Source of the DNA: an uncultured Pseudomonadota bacterium
GTDB taxonomy: Bacteria; Pseudomonadota; Gammaproteobacteria; Burkholderiales; Methylophilaceae
Length of the DNA stretch: 64,000 nt
Direction: 5' to 3'
NCBI GenBank assembly: GCA_903838125.1
Contig: CAILXF010000024.1
Span: forward strand, 25,086-89,085
The notes beneath the pieces are model-generated. The model was not told the DNA's origin. It saw nothing but the letters and a program-made list of their open reading frames with translations, and made no database searches. The stretch's first letter is position 1, and every line of letters begins with the position of its first letter. Of the stretch, positions 48,389 through 59,567 are shown piece by piece. Both the position numbers and the translations under genes were made by a program.

Positions 48389-48991
48389 ATGATGCATAAG
48401 CCTGCGATTACGCAAGTGGCTATTAACGACACCATCGCAAAGCGATGGAGTGGTCGTGCTTATAATCCAGAGAAAATGGTGAGCCATGATCAGTTAATTG
48501 CCTTGGTGGAAGCGGCACGTTGGGCGCCTTCTTGTTTTGGGGATCAACCTTGGCGCTTTATTGTTTGCAATAAAAATACCGATGCGCAATCTTGGCAGCA
48601 GGGATTTTCATGTCTAGCGGAGAGTAACCAACTCTGGGCCAAGGATGCGCCATTATTATTAGTAGTTTGTACCGACAATCTGTTTAGCCATAATCTGCAA
48701 GCTAACCGTTGGGCGCAATATGATACGGGGGCGGCAAGCGAGAACTTATGTTTGCAAGCCAGCAGTATGGGATTAATGGCGCATCAGATGGGTGGTTTTA
48801 ATGCTACTGACGCGCGCATCGCTTTTGCTATTCCGGATCAATTCACGTTGATGGCAATCATTTCTATAGGTTATCCCGCAGATAGTGCAAGTTTAACGCC
48901 AGATATATTGAGTCGTGAGACTGCTGCGCGTAAACGAAAGCCTTTAAATGAGCTGATTTTTGCCTCTAGCTGGGGTCGGGCTTTAGAATAG
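48389..48991 (+). CDS. Nitroreductase family protein
   Basis: 200 residues from the ATG at 48389; a GTG at 48380 overlaps the previous stop. KRWSGRAYNPEKMVSHDQLI then EAARWAPSCFGDQPWRFIV are the FMN-binding arginine and serine segments of the nitroreductase fold. SENLCLQASSMGLMAHQMGG follows. Probable NAD(P)H-dependent flavoenzyme; substrate unknown. Confidence 0.9.
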   Translation: MMHKPAITQVAINDTIAKRWSGRAYNPEKMVSHDQLIALVEAARWAPSCFGDQPWRFIVCNKNTDAQSWQQGFSCLAESNQLWAKDAPLLLVVCTDNLFSHNLQANRWAQYDTGAASENLCLQASSMGLMAHQMGGFNATDARIAFAIPDQFTLMAIISIGYPADSASLTPDILSRETAARKRKPLNELIFASSWGRALE

Positions 48992-49120
48992 TTCTATTGG
49001 ATTTAGGCCGAGTTTTTATCGACAATTGTTGCAACTGCCAACGCAGCGCTTAACTTAAAGCCTTAGCTCTGCTAAACTCACGACCATTATTAAATTAATC
49101 AACCCAGTTAGGATATTGCT

Positions 49121-49492
49121 ATGGCCGTAGTTGTACTCAATAAAGATAATTTCAAAGAAGTAATCGAAAAGAATGACTTCGTAATTGTGGATTTTTGGGC
49201 GCCTTGGTGCGAGCCTTGCTTAGACTTTACGCCAACTTTTGAAGCTGCAGCACTAGCTAACCCTGATATCGTTTTTGGTATGGTTAATACTGAAACGGAC
49301 CCTAGCATTGGTGAATACTTTGAAGTGAACCAAATTCCAGGTGTATTGGTAATTCGTGAGCAGGCTGGTATTCATGCGCAAGTGGGTGAAATTGGTGGTC
49401 CGGCGTTAGCTGAAATTATTAAATGGGCGCGTGACTTTGATTTGACTCAAGTGCGTGAGTATTACAAGCAAGAAGCTAAGAAAGCTAACTAA
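49121..49492 (+). CDS. Thioredoxin-family protein
   Basis: 123 residues. The redox site is FWAPWCEPC with C30 and C33, and the cis-proline lies in NQIPGVLVI. The CEPC dipeptide differs from the CGPC of thioredoxin 1, and the C-terminal helix is longer. A cytoplasmic thiol reductant is likely. It converges with nlpD. Confidence 0.9.
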   Translation: MAVVVLNKDNFKEVIEKNDFVIVDFWAPWCEPCLDFTPTFEAAALANPDIVFGMVNTETDPSIGEYFEVNQIPGVLVIREQAGIHAQVGEIGGPALAEIIKWARDFDLTQVREYYKQEAKKAN

Positions 49493-49517
49493 TGTAATAA
49501 GTAGGCTGTGTATTTAA

Positions 49518-49559
49518 TAGCCGGTGCTGATTGTTTGACTCAATAACTAGCGCCGGCTA
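49518..49559. terminator. Possible hairpin terminator between trx-like gene and nlpD
   Basis: TAGCCGGTGCT (49518-49528) pairs with AGCGCCGGCTA (49549-49559) with one wobble; the loop is 20 bases and no T-run follows closely, so termination is uncertain. Confidence 0.4.
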
Positions 49560-49597
49560 ACATCTTACGGAGCTTTAATAGTTTTAACTAGATTCTG

Positions 49598-50617
49598 CTA
49601 ATTTGCTGCTAAGTATTTGCTCGGATCTACTGATTTACCTAACTTGCGAATTTCAAAGTGTAACTTCACTTTATCACTATCGCTACTACCCATTTCTGCA
49701 ATTTTCTGACCGCTCACTACCTGCTGACCTTCTTTGACCAGCAAGTTACTGTTGTGCGCATAAACCGATAAATAATTGGCATTATGTTTAATAATCACCA
49801 ATTTTCCATAGCCTCGTAAATCTGACCCACTGTAGATGACTTTGCCACCGGCTGCAGCGTTTATTGCTTGACCTGCGCTACCTGCAATATCAATACCTTT
49901 GTTACTGGATTCATTAAATGGTGCTGACACTTTGCCTTTGGTTGGCCATGCCCAATCAATATCATCTGTTGACTCGGTCTTGTTATCTGATTTTTGATCG
50001 GCAGGTGCTTTGGCTACGTTATCAGCTAGGGTGGCTGGCACATTTTTTGTCGCGGCTACATTGGTGGCTGCTTTATCTGTGGAGGGTTGGCCTAGTGGAG
50101 GGGCTTTATTAAACGCGGCATCACTATAGGGCTCACGTATGGCCTTAGGGCTGTTAAGCACAGTCGCCACAGGACTTACACTATTGGTTGCGCTAGCGCT
50201 AGGGTCGCTATTTAATGCATAAGTACTCACGCCATCACTATTTTCTTGCACTAACTTGTTTTCAGCTGCCGGCAACTTGTCTTTAGTCTGCTTGAGTTTA
50301 AGTGTTTGTCCTACTTTAATATTGTAAGGTGCATTAAGGTCATTGGACTGTGCGATTTCCTTATAGTCATAACCATATTCCAGTCCGATGCTAATTAACG
50401 TGTCACCTTTTTTAACCGTATAGTAATCAGGGCGCCAATCGGTAGATTTGGCATCAGTTTTTTGTTTAGTTTGCTTGCTCAATGCAGATGGTTTATTGGT
50501 TGTTGCCTTACTTGCGCTTGAACTCATGCGATCAATTACTGGCGCAGGTGGGTTTTCACTACAAGCCGCCATAGCTAGCACAAAGCATAAAATGACCCAT
50601 GAATGAATGTTACGCAT
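49598..50617 (-). CDS. nlpD: NlpD, amidase-activator lipoprotein (LysM + LytM)
   Basis: 339 residues. The signal peptide ends in LAMAAC, lipidating C19. A LysM domain covers about 66-109 (YTVKKGDTLISIGLEYGYDY), followed by a Ser/Ala/Asn-rich linker and a C-terminal M23 domain (GIDIAGSAGQAINAAAGGKV). The first zinc-ligand histidine is absent (KGIDIAG), as in E. coli NlpD, so it is an activator of an amidase in septal splitting, not a peptidase. The surE-pcm-nlpD order is conserved, but the expected rpoS does not follow. Confidence 0.93.
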   Translation of the reverse strand: MRNIHSWVILCFVLAMAACSENPPAPVIDRMSSSASKATTNKPSALSKQTKQKTDAKSTDWRPDYYTVKKGDTLISIGLEYGYDYKEIAQSNDLNAPYNIKVGQTLKLKQTKDKLPAAENKLVQENSDGVSTYALNSDPSASATNSVSPVATVLNSPKAIREPYSDAAFNKAPPLGQPSTDKAATNVAATKNVPATLADNVAKAPADQKSDNKTESTDDIDWAWPTKGKVSAPFNESSNKGIDIAGSAGQAINAAAGGKVIYSGSDLRGYGKLVIIKHNANYLSVYAHNSNLLVKEGQQVVSGQKIAEMGSSDSDKVKLHFEIRKLGKSVDPSKYLAAN

Positions 50618-50619
50618 GT

Positions 50620-51288
50620 TTAACTGGTCCCACCTAATAATGGAACAAATTTGACTGCTTCTAATTTAGTTTGGCGGTATTCAAGTTGTGAAACACGCTC
50701 CACTAAATGTAATATTTGCTCTTCGGTCCCCACTGGAATGATCAGTCGGCCATTAATGGCAAGCTGTTCCAGTAAGTCTTGTGGAATATGGCTGGCAGCA
50801 GCAGTTACAATAATGCCGTCAAAGGGAGCAACTTCCGAGAGCCCCATATTGCCGTCTGCATGATCAAGCTTAACATTGGCGCATTTAAGTTCGCGTAGAT
50901 GCCCGCGTGCTTTCATTACCAATGGGCGTATACGTTCTACCGAGTAAACCTCTTGCGCTAACTTTGACAATACAGCAGTTTGATAGCCACATCCTGTGCC
51001 AATTTCAAGCACCTTTTGTAATACATTGCCATTACGTAAGAGTTCTGACATGCGTGCCACAATATAAGGCTGAGAGATTGTTTGCCCGAAACCAATAGGT
51101 AGCGAAACATCTTCATAAGCACGTATTGATAATGCCTCATCAACAAAGATATGACGTGGTGTGGCAGAAATGGCAGACAGCACCACTTCATCTTTAATGC
51201 CTTGCTCACGCAAACGCCCTAACATACGTTCGCGCGTCCGCAACGATGTCATCCCAATGCCAGACTGGGAATTTCTGATAATGGCCAA
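50620..51288 (-). CDS. pcm: Pcm, protein-L-isoaspartate O-methyltransferase
   Basis: 222 residues (E. coli 208). SAM motif [27 protein letters not shown] and [17 protein letters not shown] are the PCMT hallmarks. It repairs damaged aspartyl residues. It is 18 bases downstream of surE and two bases upstream of nlpD, a compact operon. An internal ATG at codon 13 is an alternative start. Confidence 0.95.
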   Translation of the reverse strand: MAIIRNSQSGIGMTSLRTRERMLGRLREQGIKDEVVLSAISATPRHIFVDEALSIRAYEDVSLPIGFGQTISQPYIVARMSELLRNGNVLQKVLEIGTGCGYQTAVLSKLAQEVYSVERIRPLVMKARGHLRELKCANVKLDHADGNMGLSEVAPFDGIIVTAAASHIPQDLLEQLAINGRLIIPVGTEEQILHLVERVSQLEYRQTKLEAVKFVPLLGGTS

Positions 51289-51306
51289 CCTAAAACTCCA
51301 TTCTTG

Positions 51307-52050
51307 TTAGCATTTTAGCCATTCTTGAATTTCTGCGAGCTGCGCGTGGTGCGTTAAATCTACCTGTATCGGTGATATTGACACTTGACGGTTGGCAACA
51401 GCGAAAAAGTCAGTGCCTAAGCCGCCGTCATTGGGTTGACCAGCAGCGCCTACCCAATACACGGTTTCATTACGTGGTGTTTTCAACTGAATGACTGGCT
51501 CGGCCTTATGGCGTTTGCCTAAACGTGTTACTCGGCGCCCTTGTAATTGGTCATAAGGAATATCCGGTACATTTACATTAAGTAAGGTGGCGGTTTTAAA
51601 GCTAATTTTTTGATAATGTTGTACCAACTCAACCGCAACACGTGCAGCAGTTTCAAAGTAAGTTGAGTTGTGTTGCGACATCGAAATTGCGATTGACGGA
51701 ATTCCAAGTAAATAACCTTCCATGGCTGCAGCAACCGTGCCTGAGTAAATTGTGTCATCGCCCATGTTGGCGCCATCATTAATGCCACTAATGACCATGT
51801 CTGGTAGGGTATCCATCAGGCCCGTTAAAGCAATATGCACACAATCAGTAGGGGTGCCATTTACGTAAAAAAAGCCATTGCTAGCTTTCTTGACGCTTAG
51901 AGGTCGGTCTAGTGTCAGGGAATTGCTAGCGCCACTTCGATTACGTTCTGGCGCCACTACTGTGATGTCAGCTATTTTAGAGATATGTTCTGCGAGTACA
52001 TTGAGGCCAGGGGCAAAGTAACCATCATCGTTGGAGAGTAATATTTTCAT
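51307..52050 (-). CDS. surE: SurE, 5'/3'-nucleotidase
   Basis: 247 residues. The opening [20 protein letters not shown] gives metal ligands D8 and D9, and [19 protein letters not shown] and [19 protein letters not shown] follow, all SurE signatures. Hydrolyses nucleoside monophosphates in the cytoplasm. First gene of the surE-pcm-nlpD operon. Confidence 0.96.
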   Translation of the reverse strand: MKILLSNDDGYFAPGLNVLAEHISKIADITVVAPERNRSGASNSLTLDRPLSVKKASNGFFYVNGTPTDCVHIALTGLMDTLPDMVISGINDGANMGDDTIYSGTVAAAMEGYLLGIPSIAISMSQHNSTYFETAARVAVELVQHYQKISFKTATLLNVNVPDIPYDQLQGRRVTRLGKRHKAEPVIQLKTPRNETVYWVGAAGQPNDGGLGTDFFAVANRQVSISPIQVDLTHHAQLAEIQEWLKC

Positions 52051-52165
52051 GGCTTAAATTATAGTAGAAGACGGAGTGTTTAGTATGTGGCTTAGCTAAA
52101 AAAGGTGCTAATAACTGAGCTTTGACGTAATTTTGCGCAAGTATTCTGCATTAAAGTAGACACAA

Positions 52166-52507
52166 CTAAATTTTACTCCGCGTAAGACGAGCGTAAAAAA
52201 TTGCGCACACAAAAAATAGCAGGGTTAATAAGATCTCAAGTAAAGCCAGTTGTGTGGAAAGCCCAACATCAGACCAAGCGCGCACCACACCTTCTGTGAA
52301 ATAGAGCAAGATAAACATGCTGGACCACTGATAGGTGTATCGCTTGCCGCGCAGGATACCAAATAAAGGGAGTAGTAAGGGAGTGGCTTTTAGCACCAAT
52401 AAGCTACCACCGGGCCTAAGAGGCGCTAATACAGCTTCCCAAGCCAAGCACAGCAAGATTAGCGCGATTAAACTGACTGTTGCGCCTAAGCGTAAATTTT
52501 TGATCAT
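52166..52507 (-). CDS. DUF2069-family membrane protein
   Basis: 113 residues with four predicted helices. LRPGGSLLVLKATPLLLPLF then GRVYTYQWSSMF-like GKRYTYQWSSMFILLYFTEG matches the DUF2069 family. Role unknown. It overlaps the hugZ-like gene by four bases (ATGA), so it is coupled to it and follows wrbA in one unit. Confidence 0.8.
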   Translation of the reverse strand: MIKNLRLGATVSLIALILLCLAWEAVLAPLRPGGSLLVLKATPLLLPLFGILRGKRYTYQWSSMFILLYFTEGVVRAWSDVGLSTQLALLEILLTLLFFVCAIFYARLTRSKI

Positions 52508-53241
52508 GCGTTTACTGCCTTGGACATCTCGACTAGCGCCATTCTGGCTGATTGCGCATCATGTATGGGTTGTTCGAAGTTAAAGCGCACATTTTGGTGC
52601 GTACCAATTGGTGATATTTGCACGCGCACATCAAAACCTTCGCTGTCTATACCCACCATCTCTGGATTGCTTACGTCTAAGCCATGGTAGTGTCTGCAAT
52701 ATGCGATAAGGCTGTGGACGTGGTCTAAATTCATATGGTCAATGATGGCCGTTTCATGGCTTGCCAACTTTGATTCAGTGGTTAAGTGAGTGCTGGCAAT
52801 TTCAGTACTCGCCAGCCAGCCCATTTTTCCAAAACCAGCAATGTAGCGTGCTTGCTTAATGTTGATGCGGTAAAAATTAAAATCGTGCATTGAAAAATAA
52901 CTTTCTGCTTGCGGTAAGTAGCGTAAATAACGTGCGCGTAGGTTGGCATCAACATTATCAATCACAGTTGCCACCCCAACTAAGGTTAAGCGCGCGCTTG
53001 CCTGTAAGTCATCATCTCCAGAGAATACCATGAGCGAGACTTTCGGGTTGCTCATAATGTTCTTGGTATGTTCGGCAATCGTGCTAATTAAAATGACTGG
53101 TTGACCGCTATGATCTAAAACAAATGGGGCGACTGAGCCAAATGGATAACCTGGATATTTGACTGATATGGTTGAAAGCATTCCACTACGCGTGGTGCGT
53201 AAAAACTGACGAGCCTCGGTGGCTAGATTAAGGTCGGCCAC
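52504..53241 (-). CDS. HugZ-like haem-binding/oxygenase family protein (PNPOx fold + DUF2470)
   Basis: 245 residues. The N-terminal pyridoxamine 5'-phosphate oxidase-like split barrel (FLRTTRSGMLSTISVKYPGY) is followed by a C-terminal DUF2470 domain starting at HMNLDHVHSLIAYCRHYHG. This is the HugZ architecture; HugZ binds and degrades haem in Helicobacter. The present protein may be a haem oxygenase or a haem-binding relative. It sits one base downstream of wrbA. Confidence 0.8.
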   Translation of the reverse strand: MADLNLATEARQFLRTTRSGMLSTISVKYPGYPFGSVAPFVLDHSGQPVILISTIAEHTKNIMSNPKVSLMVFSGDDDLQASARLTLVGVATVIDNVDANLRARYLRYLPQAESYFSMHDFNFYRINIKQARYIAGFGKMGWLASTEIASTHLTTESKLASHETAIIDHMNLDHVHSLIAYCRHYHGLDVSNPEMVGIDSEGFDVRVQISPIGTHQNVRFNFEQPIHDAQSARMALVEMSKAVNA

Positions 53242-53242
53242 T

Positions 53243-55238
<1,996 letters not shown>

Positions 55239-55331
55239 TCAATCAGGAATTCAAGAATGCGACATTTTACCACTTTTGCGCGAAAAGCTTCGTCATTTAT
55301 GGCGGAGATTCGGGTGCTAAAAGCGTTATCT

Positions 55332-55345
55332 TGATCTAGGTCAGA
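55332..55345. promoter_or_regulatory. Weak FNR-like site upstream of cytochrome b561 gene
   Basis: TTGATCTAGGTCAG, two mismatches to consensus in the right half; 116 bases before the cytochrome b561 start. Low confidence. Confidence 0.3.
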
Positions 55346-55461
55346 AGGCGATTAACTTATTAGGTGTATGTTGATACTAACAGCCCTTAATTGACTTGTA
55401 TGAATTCTCTAAAATATTTGGGTGTTGAGGCTAAGTCAATAAGATTTATGAGGAGAAGGTC

Positions 55462-56010
55462 ATGAGTTTAAGTAATAGTAATCAGCGCTATAGTTCGTTA
55501 TCGATTTGGATGCACTGGATAGTTTTTTTACTGATAGTCGCAATCTACGCCACAATTGAGCTGCGCGAGTTTTTCCCTAAAGGGAGCGACCTTCGTAATG
55601 CTTTAAAGACTTGGCATTTTATGCTGGGGCTTTCGGTATTTGCATTGGTTTGGATTCGTTTAGCGGCAGTTGCTCTAAGTAAAATCCCTCAAATTATTCC
55701 TGAGCCACCTCATTGGCAAACCTTAGCGGCTAAAGCAACCCATGGCCTGCTGTATTTGCTAATGTTAGCAATGCCGCTTCTTGGTTTGTTGTTGTTAAGC
55801 GCTTCTGGTAAGTCGATTCCCTTTTTTGGACTGGAGTTACCTGCGCTAGTTGGTGAGAGCAAAACTTGGGCTAAAACAATCAAAGAAATTCACGAAACTG
55901 GCGGGAATGTTGGATACTTTTTGATTGGGTTGCATGCAACTGCTGGTTTATTCCATCATTATGTGATGCGCGATAATACGTTGTTGCGTATGTTGCCAAA
56001 ACGGGACTAA
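55462..56010 (+). CDS. Cytochrome b561
   Basis: 182 residues with four helices. Haem ligand histidines lie in SIWMHWIVFL, LKTWHFMLGLSV, KATHGLLYLLML and LHATAGLFHHYVMRDNTL, the family pattern (CybB type). A membrane di-haem quinol-linked cytochrome, possibly an electron carrier or superoxide oxidase. AGGAGAAGG before the ATG is a strong ribosome binding site. Confidence 0.93.
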   Translation: MSLSNSNQRYSSLSIWMHWIVFLLIVAIYATIELREFFPKGSDLRNALKTWHFMLGLSVFALVWIRLAAVALSKIPQIIPEPPHWQTLAAKATHGLLYLLMLAMPLLGLLLLSASGKSIPFFGLELPALVGESKTWAKTIKEIHETGGNVGYFLIGLHATAGLFHHYVMRDNTLLRMLPKRD

Positions 56011-56097
56011 GTTTATTCAGTAGTGAAGCTAGGCTAATACTCATACTAAAGCTTGCATCTCCTAAAAGAGGGGTTTAAATGGCTGATGGATAGCTGG

Positions 56098-56268
56098 TTA
56101 TTTAGTAGCCATGAATTCTTGATAAATATTTCGGTGGCGCATACATTCGCTACCATTTTTGTCTATACAGAATTCTTTTAACTTGCAAAAGCAGGTGTTA
56201 TTTACCATTTGTTCCAACGTTGTTACTTCGCTAGTAGATAGATTGCTAGTGATTTCTTCTTGACTCAT
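56098..56268 (-). CDS. Small Cys-rich protein (56 residues)
   Basis: A short frame starting MSQEEITSNLSTSEVTTLEQ with GGAG seven bases ahead of the ATG at 56266-56268. Four cysteines occur as C26-x-C28-x5-C34-x7-C42 (NTCFCKLKEFCIDKNGSECM). There is no signal peptide or membrane helix. The spacing would suit a metal site. No homologue comes to mind. It occupies most of an otherwise empty gap between cytochrome b561 and a protease pair; the good ribosome binding site and the conserved-looking Cys arrangement argue for a real gene. Confidence 0.6.
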   Translation of the reverse strand: MSQEEITSNLSTSEVTTLEQMVNNTCFCKLKEFCIDKNGSECMRHRNIYQEFMATK

Positions 56269-56463
56269 GATATGACTCCATAATAATTACTCTCTTGCTA
56301 ATTTAGACTAGTAGTTCAGCTGTTTGTTCTTTAGTATCTCGCTAAAAACCATATCAACCTAATCTCGACATGCCTTTATTGTAAAGTTGAGGCATTTTTA
56401 GTTTAGATTGAACTAACATTGGGTAAAGCTTTCAGATATTTTATATATTATTTAGTGACTAAA

Positions 56464-56877
56464 ATGATGTTAAAAAAAATATTTATAGTTTTCCCCTTTC
56501 TGCTGTTGGTGTTTTGGCTTTATGAAAACTCAAGATCAGAGAGTAGTTTGATTGAGCATCAGCCTTCTAAGCTAGAAACAGTTGGCGCCAAGTGCATAGA
56601 TTTATCTGAGCGTTCAGTGGCCACAGTAACACCGATTATTGAATATCAAAGACTTGAACTTATTAGTCGTCAGTCCTATGTGCTTTCTCGCTGTATGATT
56701 GATAGAGGCTACATAGAAAACCCCGCTTGGCGCACAGGTGCAGAGCGACGTGCAGTTGGCATAGCCCAGCAACAAAAAATATCTATTAGCGAAGCTTTAG
56801 AAACCATGCGCAGGAAAGATATGGCGATATTTAGTGAACAAAATAAACAAATCAGCTATTGGATAGGCAAAAAATGA
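56464..56877 (+). CDS. Hypothetical membrane-anchored protein upstream of a protease
   Basis: 137 residues from the ATG at 56464 (a TTG at 56419 and an ATG at 56467 are alternatives). One N-terminal helix (KKIFIVFPFLLLVFWLY) acts as an anchor or signal; the rest is soluble and helical with two cysteines (C45 and C78 in this numbering). No known domain recognised. Its stop overlaps the protease ATG (ATGA), so the pair is translationally coupled. Confidence 0.6.
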   Translation: MMLKKIFIVFPFLLLVFWLYENSRSESSLIEHQPSKLETVGAKCIDLSERSVATVTPIIEYQRLELISRQSYVLSRCMIDRGYIENPAWRTGAERRAVGIAQQQKISISEALETMRRKDMAIFSEQNKQISYWIGKK

Positions 56878-57887
56878 AAAAATTATGCTTAATGTTAGCT
56901 ATTTATAGCTATCACTCCATTGCCTTGGCGCAACCAGATATTAGGCAGCTATTATTATTAAGTGATTCTTTGGTCCAGATTGCCGTCGCACTGCCTAATG
57001 GAAATACTGGCAATGGTTCTGGGGTTGTGGTGAGTAAAGAATACGTGGCAACGAACTGCCATGTATTAGCGAATGCCAAGGGTGCTAATATTATCAAGTA
57101 CCGAGATGCATATAAGCCTATCGCCATGAAAGCGGATTGGAAGCATGATTTATGCTTACTTAAATTCGATAATATTGCGTTTAAGATAGCGCCCATGCGT
57201 GATAGCTCAAGCTTAAAATATGAAGAAGACGTGTTTAGTCTCGGGTATCCTATAGGCAATAATGTGCCGCAACCCTCTTTTGGTAGTATCAAAGCTACTT
57301 ATGCTTTGGATGGTACCAATATTATTCGAACGGATGCAGCCTTTGGCTTAGGCTCTAGTGGAGGCGCTTTATTTGATCAGGATTTTAATCTCATTGGTAT
57401 CACCACATTCAAAAGCCCTGGACCACAGGGGTTTTTCTATAGTGTGCCGGTAGAATGGATTAAAGCTTTGTTTGATAGCCCGGATCTCATCAGCTTAGAA
57501 ACCCATGAGATTCCATTTTGGGCGTTGCCTTTAGAGCAAAGGCCCTATTTTATGCAAGTTGTCATCCCATACCAGAATCATGAATGGAATCAGCTAAAAA
57601 CTATTGCTACAGCATGGACTCAGTATGAACCTAAGTCTGCTGACTCGTGGTATTTTTTAGGCTTGGCTGAAGCGGGTGTCCAGGATATGGTGTTGGCAAA
57701 ACAGCATTTTAATCATGCCCAAGTGTTAAATGCGAGGCATTTAGATGCGATGGTGGCGTTGTCCAAAATTGCCTATTTAGAAAGTGACCTTAAAACTTTA
57801 GAAAAACTTGAGGTTGGGATCAATCAATTAAATGAAGAACAAGGACAGATCATAAGTGATGAAATTGTCAGCTTAAAAAAACATTAA
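56874..57887 (+). CDS. Secreted trypsin-like serine protease with TPR-like tail
   Basis: 337 residues from the ATG at 56874. A signal peptide (MKKLCLMLAIYSYHSIALAQ) exports it. The catalytic triad is visible: His in ATNCHVLAN, Asp in KHDLCLLKFD, Ser in GLGSSGGALFD. This is HtrA/DegP-like in the protease core, but there is no PDZ domain; instead the last about 100 residues form TPR-like helices (WYFLGLAEAGVQDMVLAKQH). Probable periplasmic protease or binding protein. It is followed by a strong bidirectional terminator. Confidence 0.82.
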   Translation: MKKLCLMLAIYSYHSIALAQPDIRQLLLLSDSLVQIAVALPNGNTGNGSGVVVSKEYVATNCHVLANAKGANIIKYRDAYKPIAMKADWKHDLCLLKFDNIAFKIAPMRDSSSLKYEEDVFSLGYPIGNNVPQPSFGSIKATYALDGTNIIRTDAAFGLGSSGGALFDQDFNLIGITTFKSPGPQGFFYSVPVEWIKALFDSPDLISLETHEIPFWALPLEQRPYFMQVVIPYQNHEWNQLKTIATAWTQYEPKSADSWYFLGLAEAGVQDMVLAKQHFNHAQVLNARHLDAMVALSKIAYLESDLKTLEKLEVGINQLNEEQGQIISDEIVSLKKH

Positions 57888-57913
57888 TTAATTTAGGCTG
57901 AATTTTGGTTAGC

Positions 57914-57952
57914 AAAAAAGGCGTCAGATTAATTTAATCTGACGCCTTTTTT
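57914..57952. terminator. Bidirectional terminator between protease and SRPBCC genes
   Basis: GGCGTCAGATTAA (57920-57932) and TTAATCTGACGCC (57934-57946) form a perfect inverted repeat with A6 before and T6 after, serving both converging genes. Confidence 0.92.
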
Positions 57953-57961
57953 AATTGAAAC

Positions 57962-58483
57962 TTATTCTGAGATTTTTTTCAGATTATCTAAACCACCACG
58001 GTAAACGCTGGTCATGGTTTTGATAGCAGTTTCGTCATCTTGACCAGTAGCTGGCATAGCCGCTAAATCTTTACGTTTAAAAGTACCTTGCCATACCACT
58101 AAAGTCTTGTCTTTGCCTTGCGCTTTAACAGTTACAGTCGACGCATAACTCGTCACTGGTAACACACCTTCAATAATTGAATATTTAAAGGTTTGTTTTT
58201 TTGCGCTGTAAGCCAGTAATTTTTCTTTAATAGTGCCGCCATCTTGCAATGTTAATAAGCGTTCGGCGCCTACTTTGTTATTAGTGCCAGTAACAATTTC
58301 CGTCTTTTTAATTGCAGGGTGCCAAGCACCTAAGTCATTAAAGTTGCTTACTGAAGACCACACCTTGGCGGCAGGGGCATTAATTGTCACTTCTTCGTGT
58401 GCTGATAATATTTTTGCCTCATCTGCAACCGCGTTAAATGTAGCACCAACTAATAGCGAAGCAACTAACAAGCTATATTTCAT
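57962..58483 (-). CDS. Exported SRPBCC-fold protein
   Basis: 173 residues. A signal peptide (MKYSLLVASLLVGATFNAVA) exports it to the periplasm. The mature part EVTINAPAAKVWSSVSNFND then LGAWHPAIKKTEIV is the polyketide-cyclase/START-like (SRPBCC) pattern, a fold with a hydrophobic ligand cavity. Ligand unknown. Monocistronic. Confidence 0.85.
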   Translation of the reverse strand: MKYSLLVASLLVGATFNAVADEAKILSAHEEVTINAPAAKVWSSVSNFNDLGAWHPAIKKTEIVTGTNNKVGAERLLTLQDGGTIKEKLLAYSAKKQTFKYSIIEGVLPVTSYASTVTVKAQGKDKTLVVWQGTFKRKDLAAMPATGQDDETAIKTMTSVYRGGLDNLKKISE

Positions 58484-58609
58484 TTGAAATCCTTTTAATT
58501 ATTAGATTGTGCAATTTTGACAACCTTACAAGTAAGAGTTTAACCTATGGTTATAGTTCATATGATATCTAAATTAAATATTGTTATTTAATTTAATGCA
58601 TTTAAATTT

Positions 58610-59452
58610 TTATGTTATTTGGCTGTCTAACGTAAACTCGGCACTTTCATCCAAAGCCAATACTCGCATCAATTCTGGCATGGTAGCGTTCAGTATTCCA
58701 GGCAAGGTCCATGGTGGATTGATTATAAACAGGCCGCTACCAAACATGCCATAACCCTCTAGGGATGGCTCCTCTATAGTCATAGCTACATGTAGCCAGT
58801 TAGGGGCATTTAGGGCAATTAACGCATCAATCATTTCATTCGGCTCAGGGCGTTGCAGTAAAGGATACCAAACAATATAAGTACCTGTGGCAAAGCGTTC
58901 TAGGCTGTCGCTAATGACTTGCACCACGCGTTGGTAGTCTTGCTTATCTTCGTAGGGAGGATCAATCAGAACCACAGCGCGTCGTGTTGTTGGAGGTAAT
59001 AAGGATTTAAGTCCTGCAAAACCATCTTGCATTTCAATTTTAGCTTGGCGCCCTGCGCCAGAAAAATTTTCTAATAGTATTTTGTAATCATTAGGGTGAA
59101 GCTCAAATAGACGCATTTTATCGTCAGGACGCAAATACTGTTGCGCAATCATGGGTGAGCCAGGATAGAGTGAAGTTGTATCGGAATTAAAGCTTTTAAT
59201 CTGGGTCACAAAGTTGACGAGTGGTTCTGGTAGATTGTCAGCAAGCAACAGTTGATCTATCCCTTGTTCAAACTCTTTATTCTGGGTGGCGTAACCGTCA
59301 TCTAAGCTATACATGCCAGCGCCAGCGTGCGTGTCTATGTACCAAAATGGTTTATTTTTTTGAGCAGCGTGCGCTAACACTAACCCTAACACATAGTGTT
59401 TTAAAACATCGGCATGGTTGCCTGCATGAAAGGCGTGGCGGTAACTAAGCAT
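58610..59452 (-). CDS. rlmJ: RlmJ, 23S rRNA (adenine-2030-N6)-methyltransferase
   Basis: 280 residues from the ATG at 59450-59452, exactly the E. coli length; the longer frame to 59524 adds 24 residues absent from the family. LSYRHAFHAGNHADVLKHYV is the RlmJ start, YIDTHAGAGMYSL motif I, and IDPPYEDKQDYQRV the DPPY catalytic motif. It methylates A2030 of 23S rRNA. Confidence 0.93.
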   Translation of the reverse strand: MLSYRHAFHAGNHADVLKHYVLGLVLAHAAQKNKPFWYIDTHAGAGMYSLDDGYATQNKEFEQGIDQLLLADNLPEPLVNFVTQIKSFNSDTTSLYPGSPMIAQQYLRPDDKMRLFELHPNDYKILLENFSGAGRQAKIEMQDGFAGLKSLLPPTTRRAVVLIDPPYEDKQDYQRVVQVISDSLERFATGTYIVWYPLLQRPEPNEMIDALIALNAPNWLHVAMTIEEPSLEGYGMFGSGLFIINPPWTLPGILNATMPELMRVLALDESAEFTLDSQIT

Positions 59453-59567
59453 GATAGATAATGAGGTGGCGTGAAATAGATGCCACATTATAGCTTTCAT
59501 CCGTAGCTTATAAAAAAATGCCAAACAATTACTTCGATTCTAGTGCTTTTCGGTTAGCATTTATACT

